A stretch of DNA of 64,000 nt from Russula earlei (taxonomy: Eukaryota; Basidiomycota; Agaricomycetes; Russulales; Russulaceae), in NCBI GenBank assembly GCA_025769875.1, contig JAGFNK010000048.1, forward strand, positions 119,324 to 183,323, read 5' to 3'. How positions within the stretch are numbered: the stretch's first letter is position 1; each line of letters opens with the position of its first letter. The notes below the pieces were generated by a model. It had not been told where the DNA came from, made no database searches, and saw only the letters and a list, made by a program, of their open reading frames with translations. A program made the translations under genes and the position numbers. This document shows positions 48,961 through 58,964 of the stretch, in pieces.

Positions 48961-49382
48961 CGTCGTGAATACTGCCAACTCATTTCTTGTTCGGTTTGTC
49001 CGTTCCCGCACCACGCGGTCCATCCAAACAGAGAGAATGATGAGTTTGATTGCGAACCATCATTGATTTCAAGAGCTGGCTGATTTCAAGCTTGCAAGCC
49101 TGGTAATGTCGATGCATCGGCATCAACCCTGAATCTTAATCATGATGCGAGGATGATAGCCCAGCCCATCTGAGCGGACTGAGCCGGAATTCGCAGATGC
49201 GGATAGAGGCATGGGAATTGGTGATATAAAGCCAATGGCTGTGTTTACAATTCTCCCCAGCTGAGCTCCCATCCACTCCATATATACATCGGTGCTGGTT
49301 ACCGACAGTCTTTCTACAATTTATACGCCGCCGTCTTGTTCAGACTTGGACAACTTACAAATCATCCCGCTCATAAGTGACA
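48961..49382 (+). promoter_or_regulatory. Promoter and 5' leader of the small secreted protein gene
   Basis: Host-like sequence with TATATA at 49281-49286, about 100 nt before the ATG, a usual distance for fungal genes. A second AT-rich box (GATATAAAG) lies near 49224. No other gene was seen in this stretch. Confidence 0.55.
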
Positions 49383-49806
49383 ATGCGCGCCTCAGTGTTT
49401 GTCATATTCTGCCTTGCCGTTGGCACCGCTCCATCGTTCGCGCTTCCTTCAGGTATGCCAACCTCCTCAAGTTCGGTTTCTTCGATGAAGTTGACTCGAT
49501 CTCGCAGAGGTAAAGAGCCCAGGTCAAGTACTGCACCCCAGGGGGAATCAGGTTTCAGTCGGGGAAGCTGCAAAGAAATGGGTCCAGAAATGGGTCCAGG
49601 TCGAGGGAAATGGTGGGAAAGTGCCCAACAAGGACAAGGGAAAGGGGAAAGCAATACAGGTGACCGACGAAATGGTGGAAGAGCGGTTGCGTCAGGGGGA
49701 ATCCGCCCCAAGGCGCAGGAGAAGGGTGAAAGAGCGGTGGGAAAAATTTCTTGAGAAGTCCGACCCATTCGCCCCAGGGCCCAGTACACGAAAAATAGAA
49801 ATATAG
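49383..49806 (+). CDS. Predicted small secreted protein, 122 aa
   Basis: My model is join(49383..49452, 49508..49806) with one 55-nt GT-AG intron (GTATGC...CGCAG). The N-terminus has Arg at position 3 and a hydrophobic core (VFVIFCLAVG) ending in APSFALPS, a good signal peptide with cleavage near residue 20. The mature part is hydrophilic, with a tandem KWVQ repeat, a Lys/Gly-rich stretch (KDKGKGKA), a five-Arg run that could be a Kex2-type site, and a C-terminal KIEI. It has no cysteine after the signal. The intron falls just after the signal peptide. I recognise no family, and the function is unknown. It is wedged between two transposon blocks, with a TATA box about 100 nt upstream. Confidence 0.65.
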
Positions 49807-50366
49807 TATATACAAGCTGCAACGAAGTGATGAAGGACGGCTCGCCTGTTATATATTATAATCGAGAGTGGAGGCAGGTCCAAGGAGGCAAATCTGCCAT
49901 GCCAGAGGCGCCATGAAGGAGATGGGATGAGCGAAAGTCAAGAAAATGCCAGAAAAAAGAGAAGAAAGAAAAAAGCACAAATCAACACGTGAAAATTGTA
50001 TGCATGGGAAAAGAGGCATTGCACACCTTCAGTGTCACTGCCATCTGATCTGATGTGACAATGAACATTAGACTTGTTGAGCATTCAATGTAGTAGTAAC
50101 TGGTAGTCAAGCAGTTATGAGAAGGAAATGATTTGATTGTCTGGTAACTAGACAGGAGATTCAACTTGACCTCTTAGTTTATATACCTATCAGGAGACCC
50201 AGAATTTGGTAGTACATTTGAGAGATCAGGTCAACAAGAATGAGAAAGAAACATAGGGATACTCCAACACGGTAGAGGAAGAGACACAATCTCTAGGACA
50301 ATGAAAGAGATTGCTGAGAAGAGGACAAACTGTATTATGCCAACCTTGAGAAGGCTTCAATCGATT
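49807..50366. other. 3' flank of the small gene, nothing recognised
   Basis: AT-rich; TATATATTATA near 49850 and A-rich tracts near 49940-49975 could include a polyadenylation region. No gene seen. Confidence 0.4.
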
Positions 50367-51040
50367 GTTACCGAGTGGTTTGGGGTCCGGAAGATGCCGG
50401 AAGACCTGAACTATGGACTGCACTGTTTGCATTATGCGTGTGTCAGATCTTGATCGTTTATGTTCCTTGATATCACATTCGGAGCGCGTTGATCGTATCT
50501 TTCAGAAGATGTACTGAAGAAGCAATGAGTAGCATTGCTTCCGTCCCAGATGTTTCTGTACCGCCACATACATCGATTCCTTGATTGGGGAAGCACTTAA
50601 TGCTTCCAGCACCAAGATCGTTTACATAGAAGCAACCTCGCTTCTATGAGCCGCCTTTTGCTTCTATAGCACCAACCAGTACTACAGTAGCATGAACCTT
50701 ATCCCTGTAGGGCTATATAAAGCCTCCAGTAGAAACAGTTGAGCCTTAAGCTCGACTTAGTTTGCCAATCCCAAACAGTTGACTCCTACCCCATCTGCAG
50801 AGCCCCTCTCATCTTGTTATCATACTCTAGAAGGATCTAACACTCCTTCCCCTCCACGAGTATTGCTTGCTTGACTCAAGCATATCTGCATTGGTAGGAT
50901 GCGTTTATAGATGCGACCATTGATCTTATTTAAGGCACTTTGGAGCCTTAACATAAGTCGAGCTTCTATCACAGACATCGCTGTGAAAGCGAACCAGAAA
51001 TAGGCAGGAAGCCTAAAGACTAGGATCTAGTCATCATACG

Positions 51041-53129
51041 GTCAGCAACCTATGCTGAAGTAGTCAAGGGGGAGAATCTATACAGACCTCTCCACGACAA
51101 GAAGGTGTACTACGTGACTCTCGACGAGCAGCATGGTTGGACACACGCATACTTCTGTAAAGACCCCTACTGTCATTGGCATAGACAGTGGTAAAAAGGC
51201 AGACAAGTCCCGACTCCCTAGGAAAGGCAGTGGTGAGTGGACAAACTGGAAATCGAAGGAGAACATAGCATACGCGTCAAGTTCAACCAGAAATCAAAGC
51301 AAGGAACCAAATTTGGTTGGTTCAAAGCTAGAGAGAGGGACGATCTACCCTCAGGAATCAAAGGAACTGCCATCTGGTGTTGGGCAGACCAGGAAGGACC
51401 TAACAGATACAAGGTCCGATACAAAGGAAGCTACCTTCCTTGTGAATACATCAACAATCAGTGGTACTTTGTTGATTACCACAAAGGACGTCCCTACGCA
51501 GGAGAGGACAAAGACATCGACGAATATAAGGTCCTAGGTTTAGGAACCAAGACAGATCCTTATACTACTCATTGGGAACCCAGAAGCCCAGTAGTAGACG
51601 ACCCAGCTCCATTGATACAAAAGTCATCAAGTGGAGAAACAGAACAGTTGGACCCTCCGACTACAGATCAGAAAGCAGAAGCACCAGAAGTATTGGAGCT
51701 AGCTGAAAGACTAGAGCAGACAGTACACGTCTCGCCCATTGAACCAACAATCGTTGAAGAGCCAGAAGAATCAGTCGAAATGGCTACCATTGCAGCAACA
51801 CAGACAGCCACCATTGCCACCCAGACAGCAGGTGGAAGAGCAGGGCCCACCATCATAGTAAACCCTGGAGGTGGTCCACCTGGAGCAGGAGGACCACCTG
51901 GAGGTGGAGGAGTCCCCTTCAGACCCGGAGGTCCACCAGTACCAGGAGGAGGCCCACCTGGAGGAGGCCCTCCAGCAGGGGGACCACCGGCAGCACCTCC
52001 TGTAGGACCAGGGGCAAATCTGGCACCTCAGCCGGCACCAGGCCCCCATGGGGGCAACAGATCTCTAAAAGGAGACCCTCCTGAAGTCTTCAAAGGAGAC
52101 AGGAAAAAGACGAAGTACTTTGTCCAGGATTTCAATCTATGGAATCTGCTCAACAGCGACAACCCAACCATGACTATTCCAATGAAGCGAGTAGCCCTAG
52201 CTCTCACTTACATCAAAGGAGAGAAAGTACATGAATGGGTGGTCAATCAAACGAACCTGGTAGAAGCAAAAAGAAATGGGGACCCGCCATCTCCTTATGC
52301 ACCAGTGCAGCTAGATCCAACTGACATGCTCTTTTGGACCGAATTTGTGGATGACTTCTTCAGAGAATTCAAAGACACCACAGAGCCTGAAGATGCTTTC
52401 ATGGAGCTACAACAATTGTCCATGTCTAAAGCAGCATCGCTGGATGACTATACCAGCAAATTCCTTGTTCTGCTCAGTAAAGCAGGATGGGACCAGAATT
52501 CACCAGGAGCAGTAGAAGCCTACAAGGCTGGCCTAATCACCTGGCTGGTGCGACGAATCTACAATTGACCAGTCAGAGACATACCTGCCATCAATGATCT
52601 ACGAGCATGGATCAATGCTGCTGGGGAAGAACAGGCCAGAGACCAGCTCATGAAAGCCAATATTGGATCTGGAGGTGGATCGTTGACCACCAGGGAAAAT
52701 CGCATGAAATCCCTACAGGTTGGGAAAAGGCGAAACCAAAGAGATCCGAATGCAATCGAAGTGGACTCAGTATCCACTGATGCAGCAAGGACCAAGCGAC
52801 GTCCTCCTCTGACAGAGGAAAAGAAGAAACTGCTAGCAGAAGGGAAATGCTTCATCTGCAAGAAAGCAGGACATATCAGTCGGAACTGTCCTGACAAGGA
52901 CAGAGTCAAGAAGAAATCAAGTAACTCAAGGGACAAAGGGAAAGCTTGAGCTCTGGAAACAGAGAAGGAGGACGACTCAGGGGACAGTGGAAATGAAAGC
53001 ACTGTCTCCGGGCGATCTACATCTCCTCCTCCTACCTATAACAAGAGCTCCTCCTCAGCGTCCATAAAGAAGATGTCCACCAAACAGAAGGAGGACTTGC
53101 TTGAAGAACTGATGGAACAGGGTTTTTAG
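51041..53129 (+). pseudogene. Gypsy-1 gag
   Basis: An N-terminal piece (VTLDEQHGWTHAYF, then CKDPYCHWH) stops near 51195. After that one frame runs from 51237 to the TAG at 53127, broken only by TGA at 52566 and 52947. It holds a long Pro/Gly-rich tract (about 51850-52050), a capsid-like domain (GDPPEVFKGDRKKTKYF) and the zinc knuckle CFICKKAGHISRNC near 52855, followed by a Lys-rich tail. Both stops fit CGA-to-TGA change. The last codons are GGT TTT TAG, with a slippery heptamer. Confidence 0.8.
53120..53126 (+). promoter_or_regulatory. Probable -1 ribosomal frameshift site GGGTTTT
   Basis: In the gag frame the codons are CAG GGT TTT TAG. G GGT TTT fits the X XXY YYZ rule, and a -1 slip leads into TTA and the pol frame, skipping the gag stop. 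I did not identify the downstream RNA structure that usually assists this. Confidence 0.6.
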
Positions 53130-56100
53130 GAACACCTAAGTCGATGGCCTGGCTTAGGAAGAATAGTGTGTTGCAAGTGTACATTAGAAGACTGAATGCT
53201 ATGAATATTTCGTTCACTTTCGTCACTGCACACACAACGGCCGAGGAATCTGCTCTACTGGACAGTGGAGCAACAGAGAACTTCATCGATCACTCAGCTT
53301 GGAAAAGACTGAAGATTGGGAAACAAGAACTACATGAACCCATGGTAGTATGAAACATCGACGGAACCCAGAATAAGCAAGGGGAACTCACCCATTACTG
53401 CTGGCTTTGCATCCGATACAAGGAGAAGGAGAGCTTGCAAAGGTTCTATCTCACAGATTTAGGAACGGATCGGGTCATCCTGGGATATCCCTTCCTATAT
53501 GAATTCGACCCCACCATCAACTGGAAGAAAGGACAGCTGATGGAAGGAACGGTACAGATTGAGACTGCTCGATACAAGTACCTGGATCTCTATGTCGCAA
53601 AACTCCAAAAGCAAGCAAGAGATGAAAACCGACAATTGAAGAAAGGGGAAGCCATTTACCTACAAAAGACGACTATTGCTCAGAAGTGGGCCCAGCAGTT
53701 GATTAAACCACAGGAAGGAGAGGATCCCCTTGCCAATGTTCCAAAGCAATTCCACCGCTTTGCAGATGTCTTCTCAGAAGAGAAGTCCCAGAGGTTCCCA
53801 CCACCAAGGGAACCAGACATGCAGATAGAGCTGTTACCTGACGCACCAAAGGAACTAAACTGCAAAGTGTACCCCCTTACACGAGATGAGCGAGAATACC
53901 TCAAGAAATTCCTAGCTGATGAAGTAGAGAAGCGATACATCACTCCAGGTCCATCCAGCTACACATCTCCAGTGTTCTTCATTGGCAAGAAGGACAGCAA
54001 GGAGAAGAGGATCATTGTAGACCATCGACGACTAAATCAGTGGACCAGATGAGACAATGAACCTTTACCACATCTGGAACAAGAGGTGGAAAGACTCCGA
54101 GGGAAAAAGGTCTTCTCCAAATTCGATATACGATGGGGATACAATAATGTGCGACTGGCAGAAGGAGATCACTGGAAGGCAGCCTTCAAGACGCCATGTG
54201 GAACCTACCTGCCCAACGTCATGTATTTTGGGCTCAAGAACGCACCAGCCTTCTTTACTAGGCTGATGAGAAGAGACTTTGGTGACTGGCTGGACCGATG
54301 GGCAGAATACACGGTCAACTATCTGGATGACTTTGGAATTGCCACGGGGGACAGTCCTGAACAACTAGAAATCCATGAGCAATGTGTCAACGAACTACTC
54401 ACGCTGATGCAGAAGAAGTCATACTTCCTGAAACCCCAGAAGTGCCAGTTCATGGTGTGAAAACTAACCATGCTAGGATGGGACATAGACGAAGGGAAGA
54501 TGAAGATTGAGGCCTCCAAAGTCCGAGGAATCATGGACTGGCCTCGGGAAATCAAGGACATACACGAAGTGCGCAAAGTCATGGGAGTCCTCAGTTACAA
54601 TAGGGCTTTCATTTGAGGATTCAGTCAGATTGCTCGACCCATTATTGCCTTGACAAAGAAAGGGGTGCCATTTGAATGGACCCAAGAATGCAAAGATGCT
54701 CTGGAACAACTTATCCAGATAGTATCTTCTGACCCTGTCCTGCTCCATCCTGATGAGGAGCGACCCTTTGAACTGGAAGTAGACGCGTCCAATTATGCCA
54801 TTGGAGCAGTATTATTCCAGAAGGACGAACAAGGAAAGAGGAGGCCAATAGGTTACTTCTCAGCAGCCTTGAAACAAGCAGAGAAGAACTATGACATATG
54901 GGACAAAGAGTTCTTAGCCATGGTGCAAGCCTTGAAACACTGGCGACACCTACTCATGGCAGCAAAGCATAAGGTGGTGGTTTATACAGACCATGCGAAC
55001 CTGTTGCATTACTGACACCCTCAGCGAATAAATGGTCGAGTGGCAAGATACATTACCTTCTTGGCAGACTTCGACTTAGAATTGAAACATCAGGCAGGGG
55101 CAAGGAATAAAGCAGATGCCCTGTCAAGGAGACCTGACCTTGACGATGGACAAGGGGATAAAGAAGAAGTGGTCGCGCTACCTGACCATCTTTTTATTCG
55201 AGTAATGCACACTACTGCATTGGAAGAATGGATAAAGAACCAACAAGGGGAAGAAAGACACCGATTAAAGTTACTTGATTGGGTACAGAGACACCAACTG
55301 GAGAAGCAACATAACTTATGGTGGAAGAATGAAGCCTTGGTGGTTACAGGCGACGAAGGAACCCACAGGACGTTACTGGAACAGTATCATGACAGTCCCA
55401 CAGCAGGACACCCAGGAAAAGCTAAAACATTACTGGGAATGATGCGATACTACTGGTGGCCCACCATAAGACACTTTGTCAATCGATATGTGGAAGGATG
55501 CGCAATTTGCCAAAGTAACAAGTCAAACACTCATCCAAATCGACCTCCCTTGTATCCCATTCCACCAGAAGAAGGGGCTACTCCCTTCTCGACTGTCAGC
55601 ATGGACTTTGTGGTCAAATTGCCGAAGTCGAAGGGATACGACAGTATATTGACTGTCACTGACCATGATTGTACTAAAGGCGTCATCTTGCTTCCTTGCA
55701 AAGAAGAAATGGACGCAGAAGAGCTAGCACAGCTCTACAAAGACAGAATATTCCCATTTGCGGGAGTACCAAGCAAGATCATATCCGATCGAGATAAACT
55801 AATAAGTTCTAAGTTCACTAGGGAACTTTGCGACCAGCTGCATATCAAACAGAATATCAGCACTGCCTACCATCCCCAGACAGATGGACAATCAGAAAGA
55901 ACGAATCAGACGATGGAAACATCGCTAAGAATCTTTTGCAACCACCAACAAGATGATTGGGTGGATTGGCTGCCTCTGGTGCAATACATGATGAATTCTA
56001 ACGTTTCAGAGACAACCAGACAATCCCCTTTCTTCTTATGGATGGACTTTACGCCCAAAGCACACCAGCCAAATCGGGGAAGCAAGATACCAAGAATAGA

Positions 56101-56965
56101 CAATTGGAAAGTCCGGATCCAGGAAGTGAGATCACAGGCACAAGAAGTGATGAAGATCGCTTCCCTAATGTGGAAGCAAAGAAGTAGTTTCCAACCTTAT
56201 CAGAAAGGAGAAAGGGTATGGCTCAACAGCACCAACCTAAAAATGACACATCCTACAGTGAAACTACGCCCAAAACGATATGGGCCCTTTGAAATCATGG
56301 AGGTGATTAGTCCGGTGACATACAGATTGGATCTCCCTAGCCGCTGGAGGATCCATAACGTGTTTCATGCCTCCTTATTGACACCTTACAAGGAAACCGA
56401 GGAGCATGGGGCCAACTACACCAATCCAGAAGCAGAATTGGTGGAAGGAGAAGAGGAATATGAAGTAGCAACGATTTTAGGTTCGAGACGAACTGGAAGG
56501 AGGAAACAACTGGAGTATCAAGTCCGGTGGGAAGGGTACTCCGAAGCCCATGACTCTTGGGAGCCAGTAGAGAACATCAAAGTGTCTAGACTAATAGAGG
56601 AATATCACAGAAAGAACCCCACTGCCATATGGGTAATAAAAGTCCAGCGAAAGATGTCCTCTACTTCCTCATCCCCATATCGTCACTCACAAATGTCCCA
56701 AACTCCCACTAATGAAATCATTCCCCAATCCAACCTCTCTGGTGCAGAGGGGCCACTTGAAATCACCACTCCCGATGCTTCCCTCCTCGCCTTCTTCCAA
56801 GGAATGGATGAACATAACACTGGAGAAGGAGAAGCAGATATGCGTCCTCTCGAATTTGGACCCCCTGCTGACCAAGTCGACATTCAGCCTGGGGAGTGGG
56901 ATGTGACGTCCCCCACCAGCACTCTTGACCAGGATGCCCACCCTGGAGAGCCTTGGGTACGATGA
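53126..56965 (+). pseudogene. Gypsy-1 pol with in-frame C-terminal extension
   Basis: One frame covers all domains. The protease site is LLDSGATENFID (near 53260). Reverse transcriptase has KFDIRWGYNNV and the catalytic NYLDDF (near 54320). RNase H has VYTDHANLLHY (54990). Integrase follows at about 55340-56050, with an H2C2 finger, SDRDKL and HPQTDGQSERTNQ. A chromodomain ends it (YQVRWEGYSEAHDSWEP, near 56520). TGA at 53351, 54050, 54458, 54614 and 55013 breaks it, each at a place where Arg (CGA) would fit. After the chromodomain the frame continues 110 codons through MSSTSSSP without a stop. The chromodomain would guide integration to modified histones. Confidence 0.9.
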
Positions 56966-57157
56966 GACGCTGACAGACACCACACAGGGGTTGACATCCC
57001 TGATGGCATGACTTGGGGCAACAAACCGGCCAGGTATGTGGCCTATGATGTTGCCTTGGGAGAACTGAGAGTGAGGGGGAAGAATGGAGAAGGCCATGCA
57101 GACTATGGCGAGATCCTCCAGGCCACCCCTTGCTATAATGTCACCGACTGGGGGTGG
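56654..57157 (+). pseudogene. Gypsy-1 third-ORF remnant
   Basis: An ATG at 56654 opens a Ser/Thr/Pro-rich stretch fused in frame to pol, ending at 56965. In another frame 56979-57150 reads HTGVDIPDGMTWGN, ARYVAYDVALGELRV and YGEILQATPCYNVTDW, which looks like coding sequence. The ORF is therefore frameshifted near 56970 and cut by Gypsy-2. Its position matches the extra ORF of Gypsy-2. Confidence 0.55.
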
Positions 57158-57634
57158 TGTCGCTGACAAATCGGTTCACGCGCGAGACGAGCGCAGCGAG
57201 TCAAGCGAGACACTAAGTCCTCGCGAGTTTCGGGGATCTCGGAGACAATACTGTCAAGACAGATATGTTCCGCGGAGAGGGGAAATCACGAATAAGTCTT
57301 CGCGTTTAGGAAGACTTATGAGTGAGAAGAATTTCAGAGAGATTTGCTTGAGGTCTTGCAAGCCTACAAGTTCCAAAGCGAGAAAACCAGTGATATTTCA
57401 CAGGAGAACAAGCTTAGGGCTTGTCCTCATAGAACAGCAGTCTTATATACGTGCTAGATACCATATCAAATAGTATCCTTGAGGTGGAAGTGAGGCGATC
57501 AAACTAGAACACGCAGGAAACGTCTGGTACAAGTGAGGCTATGGAAGGATCATAAAACACGCGGAAAACTTGAGACATGTCCGGGTAGGCTTATCCGGTT
57601 GCCGGTCCGGTCCGAAGTACCGGTTCTCGTGACA
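57158..57634 (-). repeat. Gypsy-2 3' LTR (477 nt)
   Basis: In minus orientation it starts TGTCACGAGAACC and ends GTCAGCGACA. It is preceded by the purine tract AAGGGGGTAA. A minus-strand TATATAAG box lies near 57440-57447, followed by AAGCCCTAAGCTTG, as in solo LTR G. Confidence 0.88.
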
Positions 57635-57652
57635 TTACCCCCTTGTTAAGGT

Positions 57653-58909
57653 CTAACCTACGTAGGGGTGGATGTTAGAGACGCAGCAATGGGTGTGGTA
57701 GTGGAGTTGATCCCGAGGGACTCGACATATTTTGTGTGATTTACAGCGTCGATGTGGGGTTCTGCAGAGTTCTTCTTTGTGGCCATGACGATTGCAGAGA
57801 ACGCAGGTGGTGATTTTGGGGCAATCGACGGTGTCGTGTCCTCCATCGAGACACCAGGAACATTTGTCGGAGGTACGAGGGGAAAACTGGTACCAAGGGT
57901 CCGTGATTGCTTCCTTGGCATCTTTATGTTCCTGTTCGGTTAGTTGTGGCATGGATTGGAACAGGACTCTGGGTTCGAGTCGGGTTTTGGCGTTAGCTCT
58001 GGCCAACTTGACTTCACTGTCCCGAATTTCCCACAGCATATCGTGGTAGCATCCTCTAGCCGTCACGAGTTGGTTGGCCATCTGTCGTGCCCTTTTTATG
58101 GCGAACCGATATCGAAGGACTTCGGCTTCAAGGGACAGATCTTGTTCAAGGGTGAGGGCTTCGTTGACGGCCTTGGTGTGTCTAAGCCCTTCTTTGAATA
58201 AGAAGGCGTCTTTTGTGGTAAGGAGAGGGCGAGGGTAAGGGTTGGCATGAGCTCGAATTGAGATTTGGTGAGTAGGACACCCGGGGCCATATGTCACGGT
58301 GACGGATGGGAATCCGTTGGTTAGATTGGGTAGAACGAATCGTGGGGGAATGGTGTCGTCTTCATTGCCAGGGTCTGGGATCAGTATGTCAAGCCCTAGG
58401 GTTCCCTCCATCCAGTCATTTCCCAGTTCGCGTAGTTCCGCCGCAGTATCTGTTCCCGGAGCTACAGGTGTCATATAGGCTGGTGGGGGAGTGTCGTTGC
58501 TTTGTGGAGGTATGGGAACAAAGTTTTCATTGAGGAGTATCAAGTTAATTGGTTGCTGAGGGATGGGTGTGTTGAGTCGAGGGGGAATGGGGATAGGGTC
58601 AGGAGAAGGGGAACGAACGTGATAAGATGGGCTGCGGGCAACTGGGGAGTCAGTTCCTCTGGTAGGGGAGCGGTTGCCGAAGGCTCGCAGTATGGTGGGT
58701 AGTGTCTCTTCGTGCCAAAGTTCTTGGGCTTGCGCTATCATTGCTGCATGTCGTGCTGCATGTCGTATCAGGAGTCGAGCGTTGATGGTCGTGGCCGTGG
58801 ATGGGGATGGTTCTCTAGAGATTGGTAGAGGAATGAGAGTTGGGGAATGTGGAGGAGTAGGGACAAGCGTAATAGAAGAGGAGGCAGGTGAGTTGACGTT
58901 GGAGGACAT
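57653..58909 (-). CDS. Gypsy-2 extra ORF in env position, 418 aa, two zinc knuckles
   Basis: An uninterrupted frame starts at ATG 58909 (MSSNVNSPASS), 56 nt after the pol stop, and ends 18 nt before the LTR. The first 170 residues are Ser/Pro/Thr-rich (PTPPHSPTLIPLP, RSPSPDPIPIPP). A helical, charged middle (LEQDLSLEAEVLRYR) follows. The C-terminus has two CCHC knuckles, CSWCLDGGHDTVDC and CVLCNRHGHKEELC, and then further Cys/His residues (RRCKSHKIC, HYHTHCC). No transmembrane segment or signal peptide is evident, so it is not an envelope protein. The knuckles suggest nucleic-acid binding. The same frame is open further upstream (to 59122), overlapping pol, but the ATG at 58909 is the natural start. 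Function unknown. Confidence 0.75.
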   Translation of the reverse strand: MSSNVNSPASSSITLVPTPPHSPTLIPLPISREPSPSTATTINARLLIRHAARHAAMIAQAQELWHEETLPTILRAFGNRSPTRGTDSPVARSPSYHVRSPSPDPIPIPPRLNTPIPQQPINLILLNENFVPIPPQSNDTPPPAYMTPVAPGTDTAAELRELGNDWMEGTLGLDILIPDPGNEDDTIPPRFVLPNLTNGFPSVTVTYGPGCPTHQISIRAHANPYPRPLLTTKDAFLFKEGLRHTKAVNEALTLEQDLSLEAEVLRYRFAIKRARQMANQLVTARGCYHDMLWEIRDSEVKLARANAKTRLEPRVLFQSMPQLTEQEHKDAKEAITDPWYQFSPRTSDKCSWCLDGGHDTVDCPKITTCVLCNRHGHKEELCRTPHRRCKSHKICRVPRDQLHYHTHCCVSNIHPYVG

Positions 58910-58964
58910 GTTGGATTGGGAGGAATGGAGTGGTGAGGGATGTTGATTGGGATTGGTGGTCTTT

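Larger units (their letters stand above)
50367..57157 (+). mobile_element. Gypsy-1 chromovirus, 3' end displaced by Gypsy-2
   Basis: The proposed 5' LTR is 50367-50953 (TGTTACCGAG to GCCTTAACA). It has a TATATAAAG box near 50713 and a GAGCCTTAAGCTC hairpin shared with solo LTR H; spacing from hairpin to end agrees with H. Gag and pol follow in plus orientation. The element is cut at 57157 where Gypsy-2 begins, so its 3' LTR should lie beyond the right end of the window. The LTR limits are tentative because no second copy can be compared. Confidence 0.8.

Noticed and set aside
51771..52049. Trp/Ser-rich minus-strand frame
   Set aside because: It is the antisense of the Pro/Gly-rich gag tract.
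57653..58909. Envelope gene, from its position after pol
   Set aside because: No signal peptide, transmembrane helix or fusion-like segment; zinc knuckles indicate a nucleic-acid-binding protein.
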